Shown here in pieces: positions 47,161 to 57,869 of a DNA stretch of 64,000 nt; position 1 is the stretch's first letter, and every line of letters begins with the position of its first letter. The position numbers and the translations under genes were made by a program. The stretch spans positions 111,344,433-111,408,432 of the forward strand of contig NC_081410.1 of NCBI RefSeq assembly GCF_030272615.1. Direction: 5' to 3'. The notes under the pieces were generated by a model that made no database searches, was not told the origin of the DNA, and saw only the letters and a list, made by a program, of their open reading frames with translations. This stretch comes from Cryptomeria japonica. Lineage: Eukaryota; Streptophyta; Pinopsida; Cupressales; Cupressaceae.

Positions 47161-48410
47161 AAACTAGACATCTCACCTAAAAAGGACTTCTCTAGAATCA
47201 GGATCAAACAACTTGTACGCCTTAACATCCTCATAGGAGCCAACAAATATAAGTGGTCGGCTCTTCCTCTCCATGGCTTTCTTGTAAGCATTTGGAATAA
47301 ATGCCCAAGCCTCACTACCAAAAACTCAGAATGATGAAACATCAGGCTTGATATGGGACCTAGCCTCCTCAGGAGTCATCTGTCGCAATTCCTTATGAGG
47401 TATCTAATTCTAAATATAAGTGGCATAATTAACTACCTCAACCCAAAAAGAAGGCTGCATAGAATGTGACTCAAGCATTCAATTTTCCATCTCCTATAGT
47501 GTTATGTTCTTTCTCTCAACAACACCATTCTGCTGAGGGGTGTGAGGAACTAATAACTAATGCTGCAAACCATGCTCGATGCAGAAATCTGTAAAAGCTA
47601 GAATCACATACTCTCTCCCATTATCTATACGTATCCTTCAGATAGAAAGACCAGACTTCTTCTTGACAAATGTCTTAAAGACTCGAAATGAATCAAAGAC
47701 ATTAGACTTGTATTTAAGAAAGTACACCCATGTATGTCTAGAGAAGTCATCAATGAATGTGAACACATACTTGGACCCTGAAAAAGATGGAGTCAGAAAT
47801 GACATAAGATCACTGTGTACCAAATCACAGGGTGCTTTAGCATGTGTGACTCTGCCTTTAGGATAAGGATCTGGGTGATGTTTTCCAAGTGCACAACCTC
47901 GATATAAACCATCAGTATAGGATATCTGAGGGAGCTCAATCACAAGTTCTTGTGTGCTCATCTGTTGTAAGTATCTGAAATTGACATGGCCAAAATGCTC
48001 ATGCCAAAGTTTGCTCACTGAATCGACATGTGCTAGAAGAGAAACACCTAAACCATCTGGACTCTCAAAGCCATCAAACTTGTATAACCGAGAATTAGGA
48101 TCAACACTGCCAGTAGACAAAACCAAATTAGGATCATGGAGCTCTCTAATAACTAGATCATGTGGTGAGAACTCAATGGTTTTACCAGAGCCATAGTGAC
48201 AAATTGGATAAACAGAGAGAAGGTTTATCAAAAAGTTAGGAACCAGAAGAACATCCTAAATACAACCACCTGTCAATGGAATAGTACCTGAACCTGAAAT
48301 TGAAAGTTGTGCTAAGTCACCAACTGCAATTTGTAAAGTATCACTGTGAGCAAGTGAGGTAACAAGCTGCTAAGAGTGTGTCATGTAGTGAGAAGCCCTT
48401 GAATCAAGAG
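47161..48410 (-). pseudogene. Copia B2 protease end and integrase
   Basis: The 197-codon frame at 47638-48231 contains the pre-integrase region, the zinc module with KLWHEHFGHVN and GCALGKHH, and the first integrase acidic site in LVHSDLMSF with FTFIDDFSRHTWVYFLKYKS. It is followed by further integrase pieces to about 47200, where PHKE and KAFERKSR-like positions can be read across stops. Two adjacent TAGs in the YI..N.IPHK motif stand where Gln is expected. Confidence 0.78.
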
Positions 48411-49383
48411 TCCAAGTGGATGCATAAGTAATAGCTCATACAGAAAGAGCATGTCCTTTCCCTATAGAAGAGGAAGAAGGAGGTTGAGGAGAAGAAATAT
48501 GATGTTATTGCATTGCTTCCTCCAAAGCCTCTAATCATTTCCAACACCAAGAAACAAGATGTCCTTATTTGCCACAAAAACTGCAAAGTTCTTCTGATTT
48601 CTTCTTAGTCTTGGAGGGAGACTCACCAGACTTAGAAGATTTCTCCTGTTTGGGATAGGACTTTGGTTTAGAATAAAACTTAGGTGGTGGCTTGGAGGGA
48701 CTCTCATTGCCAGTTGAATCCTTCTTAGGCTTCAGTTTCTACTTCTTGTTCTCTTTAGATGTTTGTACAACCAACGCTTTGATCATTGATCCTATGAGAG
48801 AGTCCAACTGAGATAGGTGAGCTTGCTCATGAGTCAAGCAATCACAAAACACATTAAATGAAGGCATGGTGAAACGTGCACCCAAGGCATCCATAGTAGA
48901 ATAAAATGTAGAAGCAAATATCTGATAGAGACCTCAAAGCTTAGACAGAATCAGGTATATACACTTTGTGTCTGTCTTATTTTTACAATTGTGGAGGATA
49001 GATCTAGTGGTTTTAAACTTATTAAGAAAGTCCTCAATGTGAGGAAAGGACCCAGGTAACAGAGAAGAGAGTTTTGCCTCAATCTGTAATGCTCTAAACT
49101 CATTGAAGGTACCAAAAAGATAAGAAAACTTGGACTACATAGACCGAGGAGTGAGCAAACCATCAAGGTGAAAGAGCAAGTTGTCTAAAACATGTAAGAA
49201 GATGACACCCATAGCCTCATCCATCTTATTCTTGTCCTAAATAATCTCAAAAGGACACTACAACTGAGGCTGAGCCTCATCCAAACAGGACCATAACCCT
49301 CTTGATTTGAGAAGCCTCGTCATACGAGCTTTCCAAAGGTGATAGTTTTGTGATGTAAGAAGCTCAACTAAAGAATCTGCCAT
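48411..49383 (-). pseudogene. Copia B2 Gag
   Basis: Starts with Met at 49383 (MADS...LLTSQNYHLWK, the copia gag start motif), continues through HLDGLLTP, FKTTRSIL and a Lys/Ser-rich stretch, and ends in a zinc knuckle CSFCGK-GH-VS-C near 48540-48590 with a stop in it. It packages element RNA. Counterpart of element 3 gag. Confidence 0.75.
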
Positions 49384-49807
49384 GTGTACTTGTAACTGCT
49401 CTTGTGTTTTTTAATTAAGTGATATTTCAGACTAGACAGAGGATACTGAAAGGTTTTTTTTTTTTTTTTTGATTTTTAAGTATTCTGATTTTCTTAAGTA
49501 AATTACAGAAAGTAGAAAAGAACATCCCCCACAAGATGAAAAACCAAACCCTAGTACAATCTAAGACCTAGAAAGAAAAACAAGAGAAAAAAAATTGTTT
49601 CAGACAATGTCCTGTGTACCTGGTAAAAATGCAAGAACAATGAACCCCAAATCTAAATAGGGCTCTCCAAGACTTCTGACTCCTATTTGTTTGCCGAAAA
49701 AGGAGTCTGTTTGCCCAAGTTATGGCTCCCAGAGTGCAGAAAGGAGTTCTGAATTTGACGGTAAAAACAAGGTACAAAATGAAAAAATCTTCAAACGTCA
49801 CTTCTAG
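49384..49807 (-). other. Truncated 5' leader of copia B2
   Basis: Similar to the gag-proximal part of the element 3 leader (same CAGACTAGACAGAGGAT and AAAACCAAACCCTAGTAC landmarks). It ends before the position of element 3's GC-rich block. A 17-bp T-run lies at 49455-49471. Confidence 0.6.
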
Positions 49808-50006
49808 GTGCAATAAGGCCCCAAAGCTTATAACTTTTCACACCATAATTATATCTGATGAATAATTTCGCATCCTTGTTCTGCAACTTTGTTCGCTTCT
49901 CTTTTGGCACATGTACATATGCTTCAAAACTAAAACCTCTAAGATGTCTCAAGAAAGGCTTATGACCCAACCATATCTCCATAGGCATTTAATCAACTAG
50001 AGCTAA
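49808..50006 (-). pseudogene. Copia B integrase C-terminal end, copy 2
   Basis: The minus strand encodes EIWLGHKPFLRHLRGFSFEA then YVHVPKEKRTKLQNKDAKLF, the conserved copia integrase tail. The last ~100 bp repeat 44023-44121 at about 95% identity. The gypsy LTR follows after GCTAA, and this copy keeps the 95 bp lost in copy 1. Confidence 0.75.
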
Positions 50007-51523
50007 TGTAAGAGACATGTTAATCATGTAGCAAGTGTAAAGTGGAAAATTGGAAGCTTAGTAAATCCACAACGGGGAAAATAGGATTCACTAAGCTCAT
50101 TTTTCACTTGGGGGAGACTTTACATTCAAAAGGGGGATGAATTTACTAGATCCAATCCTAAATGATGTAGGGACTGAATACTAAGTAGATTGGTTGAGAT
50201 TGGAATGTAATTGACCCTCTTTTGTAAGTTGGTTAATTGAATAAGGACTAAGTGCTGGAAATGAAGACAAAGCATGCGAAAACAACAAGCTACAGATTCA
50301 AGATTCAGTCGTACACCTGGATTTGAGAAGTTTGAGATGATTCAGAGTTGTTATGTAAAATCTGCAAAAAGTTGAAGGGACCGTGTATCTAGACTAGGTC
50401 GCCCTGCTATCGGTCCTTTGAACTTTCTGCGTTTCAAAAAGGGGTTTTTTTTATCTCTTCAAATAAATCTGAATTCTAGAAGTACAGTTGTGTACCTTCT
50501 TTCTACACATAGAAGGAAAGGGAAATGTGTTGGGAATAGGGGTTTGCCTTTAGGTCAAACAATGATTTTGGAATTAACCATGTGATTGAAATAATAAAAT
50601 TAAAATGACTGAAAGTAGAAATCCTCCTCTTTGAGGGGATGTTGAATTTCTTGAAAATGAAATGCTTATACCTCCTTGTGAAGTTTTGCTTGCCTCCACA
50701 TGGAAATATGATTAGGATGATGATCTCCTCTTCAATGCTTGAAATATTGACTCTATTACTGCTCCAAAGTTTGAAGGAAGACTAAAAATGCTCAATTTCT
50801 CTTTGAAGAAGTTGAGAAATCCAACTTCTCACAACCCAAGATCACTTGTATGCAAGAAAACCCATCACAAGAGAAAAAGGGAGACAAAAAACCAAAAATG
50901 GCTCTGAAGAAAGAAATTATCATTTAGAGAGGGAATAATGAAGAAATACATTACAATCCTTATAAAAGGATATTATGAAACCCTAAAAGGTGTGCAACCC
51001 TAAATGAGAATATATTTAATAATTAGAATGTGTTTAATTTTTAAATACATACAATGCATAACTAAGAGAATCTTAAGAAGGAATAAAAGGTGACTTATTA
51101 AACTAATTAAGTAAAATTAACCTTTTACTCTAACACTTTTGAATGATTGATTGCTTGATCTCCTGTGTGCTTGGATGCTTGATTGAATTTCCTTAGATGT
51201 CAAATGAGAGGGGAAATCCCTCTTATATACTTGTCCGTAGGATTAATTGACTGATTTTCTGACTTGAGCTGACATAGACGAGATTTTCCAACTTTAAATT
51301 TGAGATAGGAGAGGGAGAGGGTTCCAAGATAGGTCCCCATTAAGGGGGACCAGGGTGCCATGCCCTAGTCTTGGTGAGGATCAGGGTTTATAAATGAATT
51401 GCATGGTGTTTTTGATATTTATTAGCATAATCAGGTCTCTGCTCAGGCTGAGGGGTGCAAACACTAAGGCAAAAACCCAAATGCAGTCAAAAATTGCAAG
51501 GGGTGCAATTTTAGGACCTTACA
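50007..51523 (-). repeat. 3' LTR of gypsy F with nested copia solo LTR
   Basis: TGTAAGAGACATG at 50007 to TTAGGACCTTACA at 51523. On the element strand it starts TGTAAGGTCCTAAAATTGC, recalling the LARD LTR start. The nested LTR occupies 50804-51135. The TATA-like CTTATATA complement lies near 51222. Confidence 0.7.
50804..51135 (-). mobile_element. Solo LTR of copia B2 family
   Basis: TGAAGAAGTTGAGAAAT to TTACTCTAACA, 332 bp, with CTCTT (50799-50803) and CTTTT (51136-51140) as a one-mismatch TSD. It lies at the same point of the gypsy LTR as the B2 element at 44886. Confidence 0.78.
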
Positions 51524-52027
51524 TTTAGCTCCCACTTTAGCGGGAGTATGAGCTTACACAAATACTGTCAGTAGATTACAAGGAATTCAGATTGAAAGAA
51601 TTTCACCATGTCAAAGAGGCAAGATTCACCAAGCCCCCAGTGGACTTTAGGATCTTACAACTTCAATGATAAGGTAAAAGGGAAGATCATGAGAGATAAA
51701 GAGAGAACCATGACTACAACTAGCAAGGTTCTCTTACTATGAGTCATGAAAACAAAAGGCACCAAAAATTACAAAGCAAAGACAAGGTTTGATAAGTAAC
51801 TTTAAGTAACAAGAGAGAGAATCATGAATGGAGTGTATGCCCCCACGTTAAAGAGATTGCACACGCCTTGCCAGGAGCAATTGCTTTAAGGTAGGATACA
51901 CAAATAAGACAAGCATGTTACCACAATAATTTAGAGGAAAAATCAAAGGAGAATGAACACAACACAAAACAGGAGGTGGTTTCACCTAACTTTGGAGTCA
52001 GTATGCTTTTTATGATAACTCATGTAT

Positions 52028-52091
<64 letters not shown>
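52028..52091. repeat. Compound AT/AG microsatellite
   Basis: About 16 AT units are followed by about 16 AG units in the non-coding 3' interior of gypsy F, the same general place as the CT tract in the LARD. Confidence 0.92.
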
Positions 52092-52093
<2 letters not shown>

Positions 52094-52299
52094 CATCCTC
52101 ATCCCCCAAAGAAAGGAAACCACCATGGAATAAGGGAACACATGTGTCTTTTGAGTCAACATGGGAGAGACCAAAAGAGATCTCAATGCTTTGCATTGTC
52201 CTCAAGTAGACAAAAATAGAGACAACAAATAGAAGAATAGGCAAAATAAATAGAGGAGAGAGAGATAGAATCTATGGTGCAAATGAAGCTAATCAATCA

Positions 52300-53283
52300 C
52301 GTCATCCTCCCCCGAGTCTTGCTAATCATTATTTCGGGAAGGTGGAAAAAATGCAAGAGGAGCCACATCGAGCACAGTAGATGGAGCGATCACAAGTTCC
52401 AAACAAGGACCATGCTCTAATCATGAGTCACTTTGTTCATTACTAAGAGCTAGGATTAATGATTTTGAAAATTTTGTAGATAAATCATTGTCAACATCAA
52501 CATATTCATATTAATCATCAGAAATATTAGGATCAATATTTTTACCTATTTCTTCATCAAGATTAATAAGAATAGGAGATCTAATAGGAATAGAACTTGA
52601 ACCATCATTTATTTTAAGAATTTTGCGTCTTGGACAATTATGTTGAACGTCTTGTTTAGGAGAAAATAGAATCATGTCAATAGTTGGTGTTTTAGGAGAA
52701 GAAATGGTTTGGGAAAGAACTTCACGAGCTCTAGCACAACCTCTTCGTTGGTATTCTCTTGCACAACGGTTTCGTCTAGATTTGGCTTAAGGTTGAGGAG
52801 GCTTAGGCTCATTAGGTATAGGTTTTGTCTCTTCTTTTAGGGAAGGATGAATGGGTTGAGGTCTTTTAGGTTGGACAATAGGAGAGGTCGGTCGTTTATC
52901 TCCATAAGATGAAGGAGGAGGACACCATATAAAGGAGGAATGGGAGGTGTAGGAAGGATACTGGGTCCATCATGAGGAGGAGGGATAGGTCTAGCCTTAG
53001 GAGGAATAGTTTGATTCTTAGGAGGAAGATTTTTTCTACCTTTAGGAGGAAGAGTAGATTCATCCATGGGAGAAGGAATATATTCTTCTTTAGGAAGAAG
53101 AATATCTCTTTTCTTGGGAGAAAGGATACTCTTTTCTTTAGGAGGAATGGGTGCCTCTTTGGGAAGAAGATTATTTCTTTCCTTAGGAGGAAGAATAATC
53201 TTATCCTCAAAAGGGGGTATATGATCATCAAGAGTAATGTTTGTGAGATTTTGCCAAGATCTAGAGGCAATGGAAAACACAAA
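52300..53283 (-). pseudogene. Gypsy F linker ORF with LPPKE repeats
   Basis: A 147-codon frame (53280-52837) consists largely of a ~12-residue repeat: LPPKERN, IPPKEKSI, LPKEEYI, LPPKGRK, IPPKARP. After a frameshift a second open part continues (PKRPQPIHPS, SSPKTPTID, then a Cys/Arg motif and an acidic tail with DDVID) to about 52300. No enzymatic domain is recognised. Proline/lysine repeats suggest a disordered linker of a gag-type polyprotein. It lies downstream of protease, where RT would be expected in an autonomous gypsy. Confidence 0.4.
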
Positions 53284-53389
53284 TAAGAGAGAACAAAATA
53301 AATGATAAGAATAAATTGTATTCTATCAAGAAAATACTGATCAACTGTATCATCAATCGCTATTCAATTTCATACAGTGTAGATGACCC

Positions 53390-53759
53390 TATTGGAGTTG
53401 AGAAATACAACACCACGAGAGCCTAAAGATCTTCTGCAAGTTAAAAAACCCATTACAAGGAGAAGCAAAGAAGCAATAATCTGAAGAACACACAAAACAC
53501 ATGAAAAATATTCTAAAAAATGAGAGCTCCAATTCACCAAAAATGTATTGTGAATAATAATACAATGAAAAGAAAAATTAACCTCTAATAGGTCAATAAA
53601 CCCTAAAAAGGGAAAACCCTAGGCTTGCACATAATAATTAATAAAATAATTAATTAATATGCACCTAATGTTAGCTTAAGTGTAAAAAGCTAATAGGGAA
53701 CTTAAAGAATTAAACAAATATTGTTTAATTAATCAAGTAAAGACCCAATTACTCTAACA
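53390..53759 (-). repeat. 3' LTR of element 3 (370 bp)
   Basis: TATTGGAGTTGAG to TTACTCTAACA; followed by CCCCCCCCTTAAG, the complement of the polypurine tract. Confidence 0.92.
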
Positions 53760-53773
53760 CCCCCCCTTAAGAT
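53760..53773 (-). other. Polypurine tract of element 3
   Basis: Minus strand CTTAAGGGGGGGG directly before the LTR start TGTTAGAG. Confidence 0.75.
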
Positions 53774-53990
53774 AGACTTAGGGAGAAGCTAAAACCTAGA
53801 ACAACTACTGAAGCATGAAAGATGGGTCCTGACAACAAGGCCTGATTAGGAACCCAAATACAATGAAATCTCTGTGAAACGGAGACAAAGGAGAAAACCC
53901 AGTGGGAAAAAACTCCTCTCCAAAAAGAGATAAAAGAACATGCTGAAAGAAGAAGGAAGGAAGGCCTCATAAAGGCCCCCCAAGGACAAC

Positions 53991-55645
53991 TTACTTCACC
54001 CCAAGCATAGAGTGCAACTGAATATAGTGCGGCGATGAAAAAGGTTTCATGAAGATGTATGCAACCTGCTCGGAAGTGGGAATGTACTCTAGAATGAGAA
54101 CACCATCCTGTATCAACTGGTGAATGAAATGCATGTGAAGCTCAATATGCTTCGTCCATTGATGCTCTACCGAGTTGCAGTAAATATGAATAGCACTCTG
54201 ATTGTCACACCAAAGAACAGTGGGACTATCAGGAGGAAAACCAAACTCAGTCATCAACTGTTGAAGCCATAAGATCTCCTGACAAGCGAGCACAACAGCT
54301 CGGTACTCAGCCTCTATAGATGATAATGCATGAGCAGTCTACTTCTTGCAAGACCATGTGATAGGACCAGAGCCAAGATAGAAAAAAAAGCTAGAAGTAG
54401 ACTTCCGATCAGTGACATCACCAGCCCAATCTGAGTGAGTATAGCCAACAATGTGAGGTTCCCTTGATGTGTCGTGAATGCCATGAGAACTAGTGCCCTG
54501 AATGTACCTGAAAATGCATTTGGTAGCTTGCCAATGACTCTCATGAGGATCATGGGAGAATCGAGAGACAAGGCCAATAGCAAAGGAAATATCAGGACGG
54601 GTGTGAGTCGGGTACAACAAACTGCCAACCAACTACCTGTAAAGTGTAGAATCTACTGAAGGAGTGGGGCAAGTGGTGATCAAAACAACCCCTAACTGAA
54701 ATGGAGTGGGAGCAGGCTTGCAATCAAGCATGCTGAAGCGCTGAAGCATGTCAAGAGCATACTTTTGCTGGAAGAGGTAGATCCCATCAGAGGACTGAAT
54801 CACTTGAAGACCAAGGAAATAGTGCAAAAGATTGAGATCTGTCATCTCAAACTGATCCATCAAGGCACACTGAATATGCTGAATCATAGAGGATGAGCTA
54901 CCTGTGATGAGGAGATCATCAACATATAGCACAAGAATCAGTATGTCACCCTCAAGAAGCTAAATGTACACTATGTGATCAGAATGACTATGGGAGAATC
55001 TAGTGGAGGTTGTTCCATGTAGATTTCCTCCTATAGATCCCCATACAAGAAGGCACTTTTCACATCCATCTAAAAAACAGGCCAACTCCGAGAAGTTGCA
55101 AGAGATAGTACAAAGCGAATGGAGTTTATCTTGGTGATGGCAAATGTCTCAGAGTAATCAATACCCTCAACTTGAGAAAACCCCTTCGCAACAAGACGTG
55201 CTTTGTACTTATCAATGGAACCATCAACATCATACTTAGTGCGATACAACCAGCCACACCTAACCATCTTTCTGCCCTTAGGAAGAGGACAGAGATCCCA
55301 AGTATGATTCCTCATCAAAGATGAATACTCCTCCTCAATAGCACAATCCCACTCAGGGTGACCTGTCACCTCTGAAAACTTTTGAGGATCATCTGAAATA
55401 GCATGACTCAAAAGACTAGAACCCACAGTATGAGAACGGGTGCGACTAGTATCTGAAGGATCACCAGCCATAGGACCTGCCACCTCAATAGTAAGATGAG
55501 CCCACTTGGGCATATGAGGTGGAGTGGGTGGAGGTGGGGATGGTGGATCATCAACACCATCATCAAAATCATCCTCAAAAAGATCTTGAAGAGATGTAGT
55601 GGTCATAGTAGGTAGAGGAGTAGACACTGGAGTCGGGGTATCCAC
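53991..55645 (-). pseudogene. Element 3 reverse transcriptase and RNase H
   Basis: A Pro-rich linker opens the 191-codon frame at 55070-55645, followed by [35 protein letters not shown] and VDYSE-like RT motifs. YVDDLLITG is at about 54920-54930, then YRQ-type LVGSLLY, SDWAGDVTDRKSTSS, EAEYRA, WCDNQSAIH and a C-terminus ending at 53991. Between EIYMEQPP and the SHSD motif about 50-60 residues of RT fingers/palm are missing, a deletion near 55000. TAG replaces Gln at PVF-Q-MDVK, GDL-Q-EEIY, YR-Q-LVG and KK-Q-TAHA positions. Confidence 0.88.
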
Positions 55646-57075
55646 TGTGGGAAGGCGCTTATCAAACTGAACATCCCATCAAAATAGGATCTCTCTGGAA
55701 TCAGGATCAAATAACCTATATGCCTTAACATCCTCACAGTAGCCAACAAAAATGAGTGGTCGGCTCTTCCGTTCCATGGCTTTCCTCTAAGCATCAGGAA
55801 TAAAAGCCCATGCCTCACTGCCAAATACCTGAAAAAAGGAAACATCAGGCTTGTCATGAGACCAAGCCTCCTCAAGAGTCATATGTTGAATAGCCTTGTG
55901 AGGCATCTGATTCTAAATATAATTGACACAATTGACTACCTCAACCCAAAAAGATGAATCCATGGACCTAGACTGAATCATACAATTTGCCATCTCCCGT
56001 AAAGTTTCATTCTTGCATTCAACGACACCATTCCACTGAGGGGTGTAGGGAATAGTAAACTGATGTTGCAAACCATACTCAGTGCAATAATATCTGAAAG
56101 CCTGATTCACATACTCCCCCCCATTATCTGTACGTATCCGCTGAATAGAACAACCAGACTGCTTCTTGACATATGTCTAGAAGATTCGAAATGAATCAAA
56201 GACATCAGACTTGTACTTAAGAAAGTACACCCATGTGTGTTTGGAGAAGTCATCAATAAAAGTGAGTACATACTTGGCCCCAGAAAAAGGAGTGGGAAAT
56301 GACATGAGATCACTGTGAATCAACTGCAAGGGTGCCAAAGCACGAGGGGCTCTTCCCTTCGGAAAGGGATCTCTGTGATGCTTTCCAAGCACACAACCAT
56401 GACAAACACCATTAGTGCAGGAAATTTGTGGGAGCCCAAGAACAAGTGCCTGTGTACTCATCTGCTGAAGATATATGTAATTGACATGGCCCAAGCGCTC
56501 ATGCCAAAGCTTACTCACTGAATCTGCATGTGCTATAAGAGATGAACCTACACCCACAGATGGCTCAAATCCATCAAATTTGTACAGATGAGATGCAGTG
56601 TCAACACTCCCAGTAGCAACAACTAAATTAGAGTCATGGAGGTCTCAAATAACCATGTCATATGGTGAGAACTCAACTATCTTACCAGAGCTAGAGTGGC
56701 AAATCTGATAGATGGACATGAGGTTTGTCAAGATGTCAGGGACAAACAGAACATCCTGCAGAGTAGCCCCATCTAATGAGACAGAACCTGAACCCAAGAC
56801 TGAAAGTTGAACCAAGTCACCCACTGCAATCTATGAAGTACCACAAGAGGCAAGAGAGGTAACCATCTGCTGAGTGTGAGTCATATGGTGAGAAGCACCA
56901 GAATCTAGAATCCATGTGGACCCATAGGTCAAAGCTCGAGCAGTGAGAGCATGACCTTCCCTGTGGAAGGAGAAGATGCCTGAGGTGAGGAGATGTGATG
57001 CTTCTACATGGCTTCCTCTAAAGCCTCTAAACGTTTCCAACATGTGGAAACTAGATGTCCTTCCTTGCCACAAAA
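55646..57075 (-). pseudogene. Element 3 protease and integrase
   Basis: Protease: TWILDSGASHHMTHTQQ with catalytic Asp-Ser-Gly near 56905-56915, then GSGSVSL and VLFVPD-type strands. Integrase: KLWHERLGHVN...CHGCVLGKHH zinc module, LIHSDLMSF and RTDNGGEYVNQAF acidic sites, and PYTPQWNGVVECKNET, where the catalytic Glu survives but the usual Arg after it is Cys. A copia tail with EAWSHDKP and GYCEDVKAYRLFDP follows. Stops include TAG at TS-IAVGD and YI-NQMP positions and TGA at two Arg-type positions. Confidence 0.88.
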
Positions 57076-57869
57076 ACTACAAGTGTCTCCTTATTTCTTC
57101 TTAGTCTTGGAGGAAGACTCACCTAAAGATTTCCCTTGCTTGGGAGGAAATGGAGGTTTAGAATCAGACTTAGGAGGTGGCTTGGAGGAAGACTCACTCC
57201 TTGCAGAATTCTTCTTGGGCTTCGATTTCTCCTTCTCCTTAGAGGACTGAGCAACCAATGCTTTGTTCTTGGATCCTGAGAGCTTATCCAGCTGAGAAAG
57301 ATGAGACTGCTCATGAGACAATCGCTCACAAAAGACATCAAAGGTAGGCATGTTGAAACGAGCACCCAAGCCATCCATGATGGAGTAGAAAGTAGAGGCA
57401 AAAAACTGAAAGTGACCTCGAAGCTTTGAAAGAATCAAATGAATGCACTCTATATATGTCTTGATCTTTCCACATCCCTGAAGAACAGATCTAGTAGTCT
57501 TGAATTTGTTCAAAAAATCCTCAATAGTGGAAAGGAATCAGGTGACAAAGAAACCAACTCTACCTCAATCTGTAATGTCTGAATCTCATTGACCCTCTCG
57601 AAGAGAGAATCAAACTTCAACCACATATCTCAAGGAGTAAGAAACTCATCAAGGTGAAACAGAAGACTGTTGGAGACATGCAAAGAGAGCAAACCCATGG
57701 CCTCATCCAGCTTGTTCCTGTTCATAAGAAGCTCATAAGGACACTGCAGTATTAGCTAAACCTCATCCAAACAAGACCACAACCCTCATGCCCTGAGAAG
57801 CCTCATGATTTGGGGCTTCTAGGTATGATAGTTGTGTGAAGTCAACAACTCAGCTGAAGGATTTGCCAT
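57076..57869 (-). pseudogene. Element 3 Gag
   Basis: Starts with Met at 57869 (MANPSAELLTSHNYHT), the only Met with the copia gag start motif, though a stop replaces the expected Trp a few residues on. The 140-codon frame at 57091-57513 carries FKTTRSVLQGCG, FYSIMDGLGARF and a Ser/Lys/Pro-rich tail. The zinc knuckle CSFCGKEGHLVSTC lies near 57030-57080. Pairs closely with B2 gag. Confidence 0.82.

Larger units (their letters stand above)
44886..49807 (-). mobile_element. Copia element B2 (5' end missing)
   Basis: Minus-strand copia with 3' LTR (44886-45212), polypurine signature (45213 on), RNase H, RT, integrase, protease, gag and the start of a 5' leader. It stops at 49807, where sequence jumps to a second copy of copia B integrase; the PBS and 5' LTR are absent. 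It sits at the same point in the gypsy LTR (after CTCTT) as the solo LTR at 50804-51135. Protein sequence is close to element 3 throughout, so both are one lineage. Confidence 0.85.
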
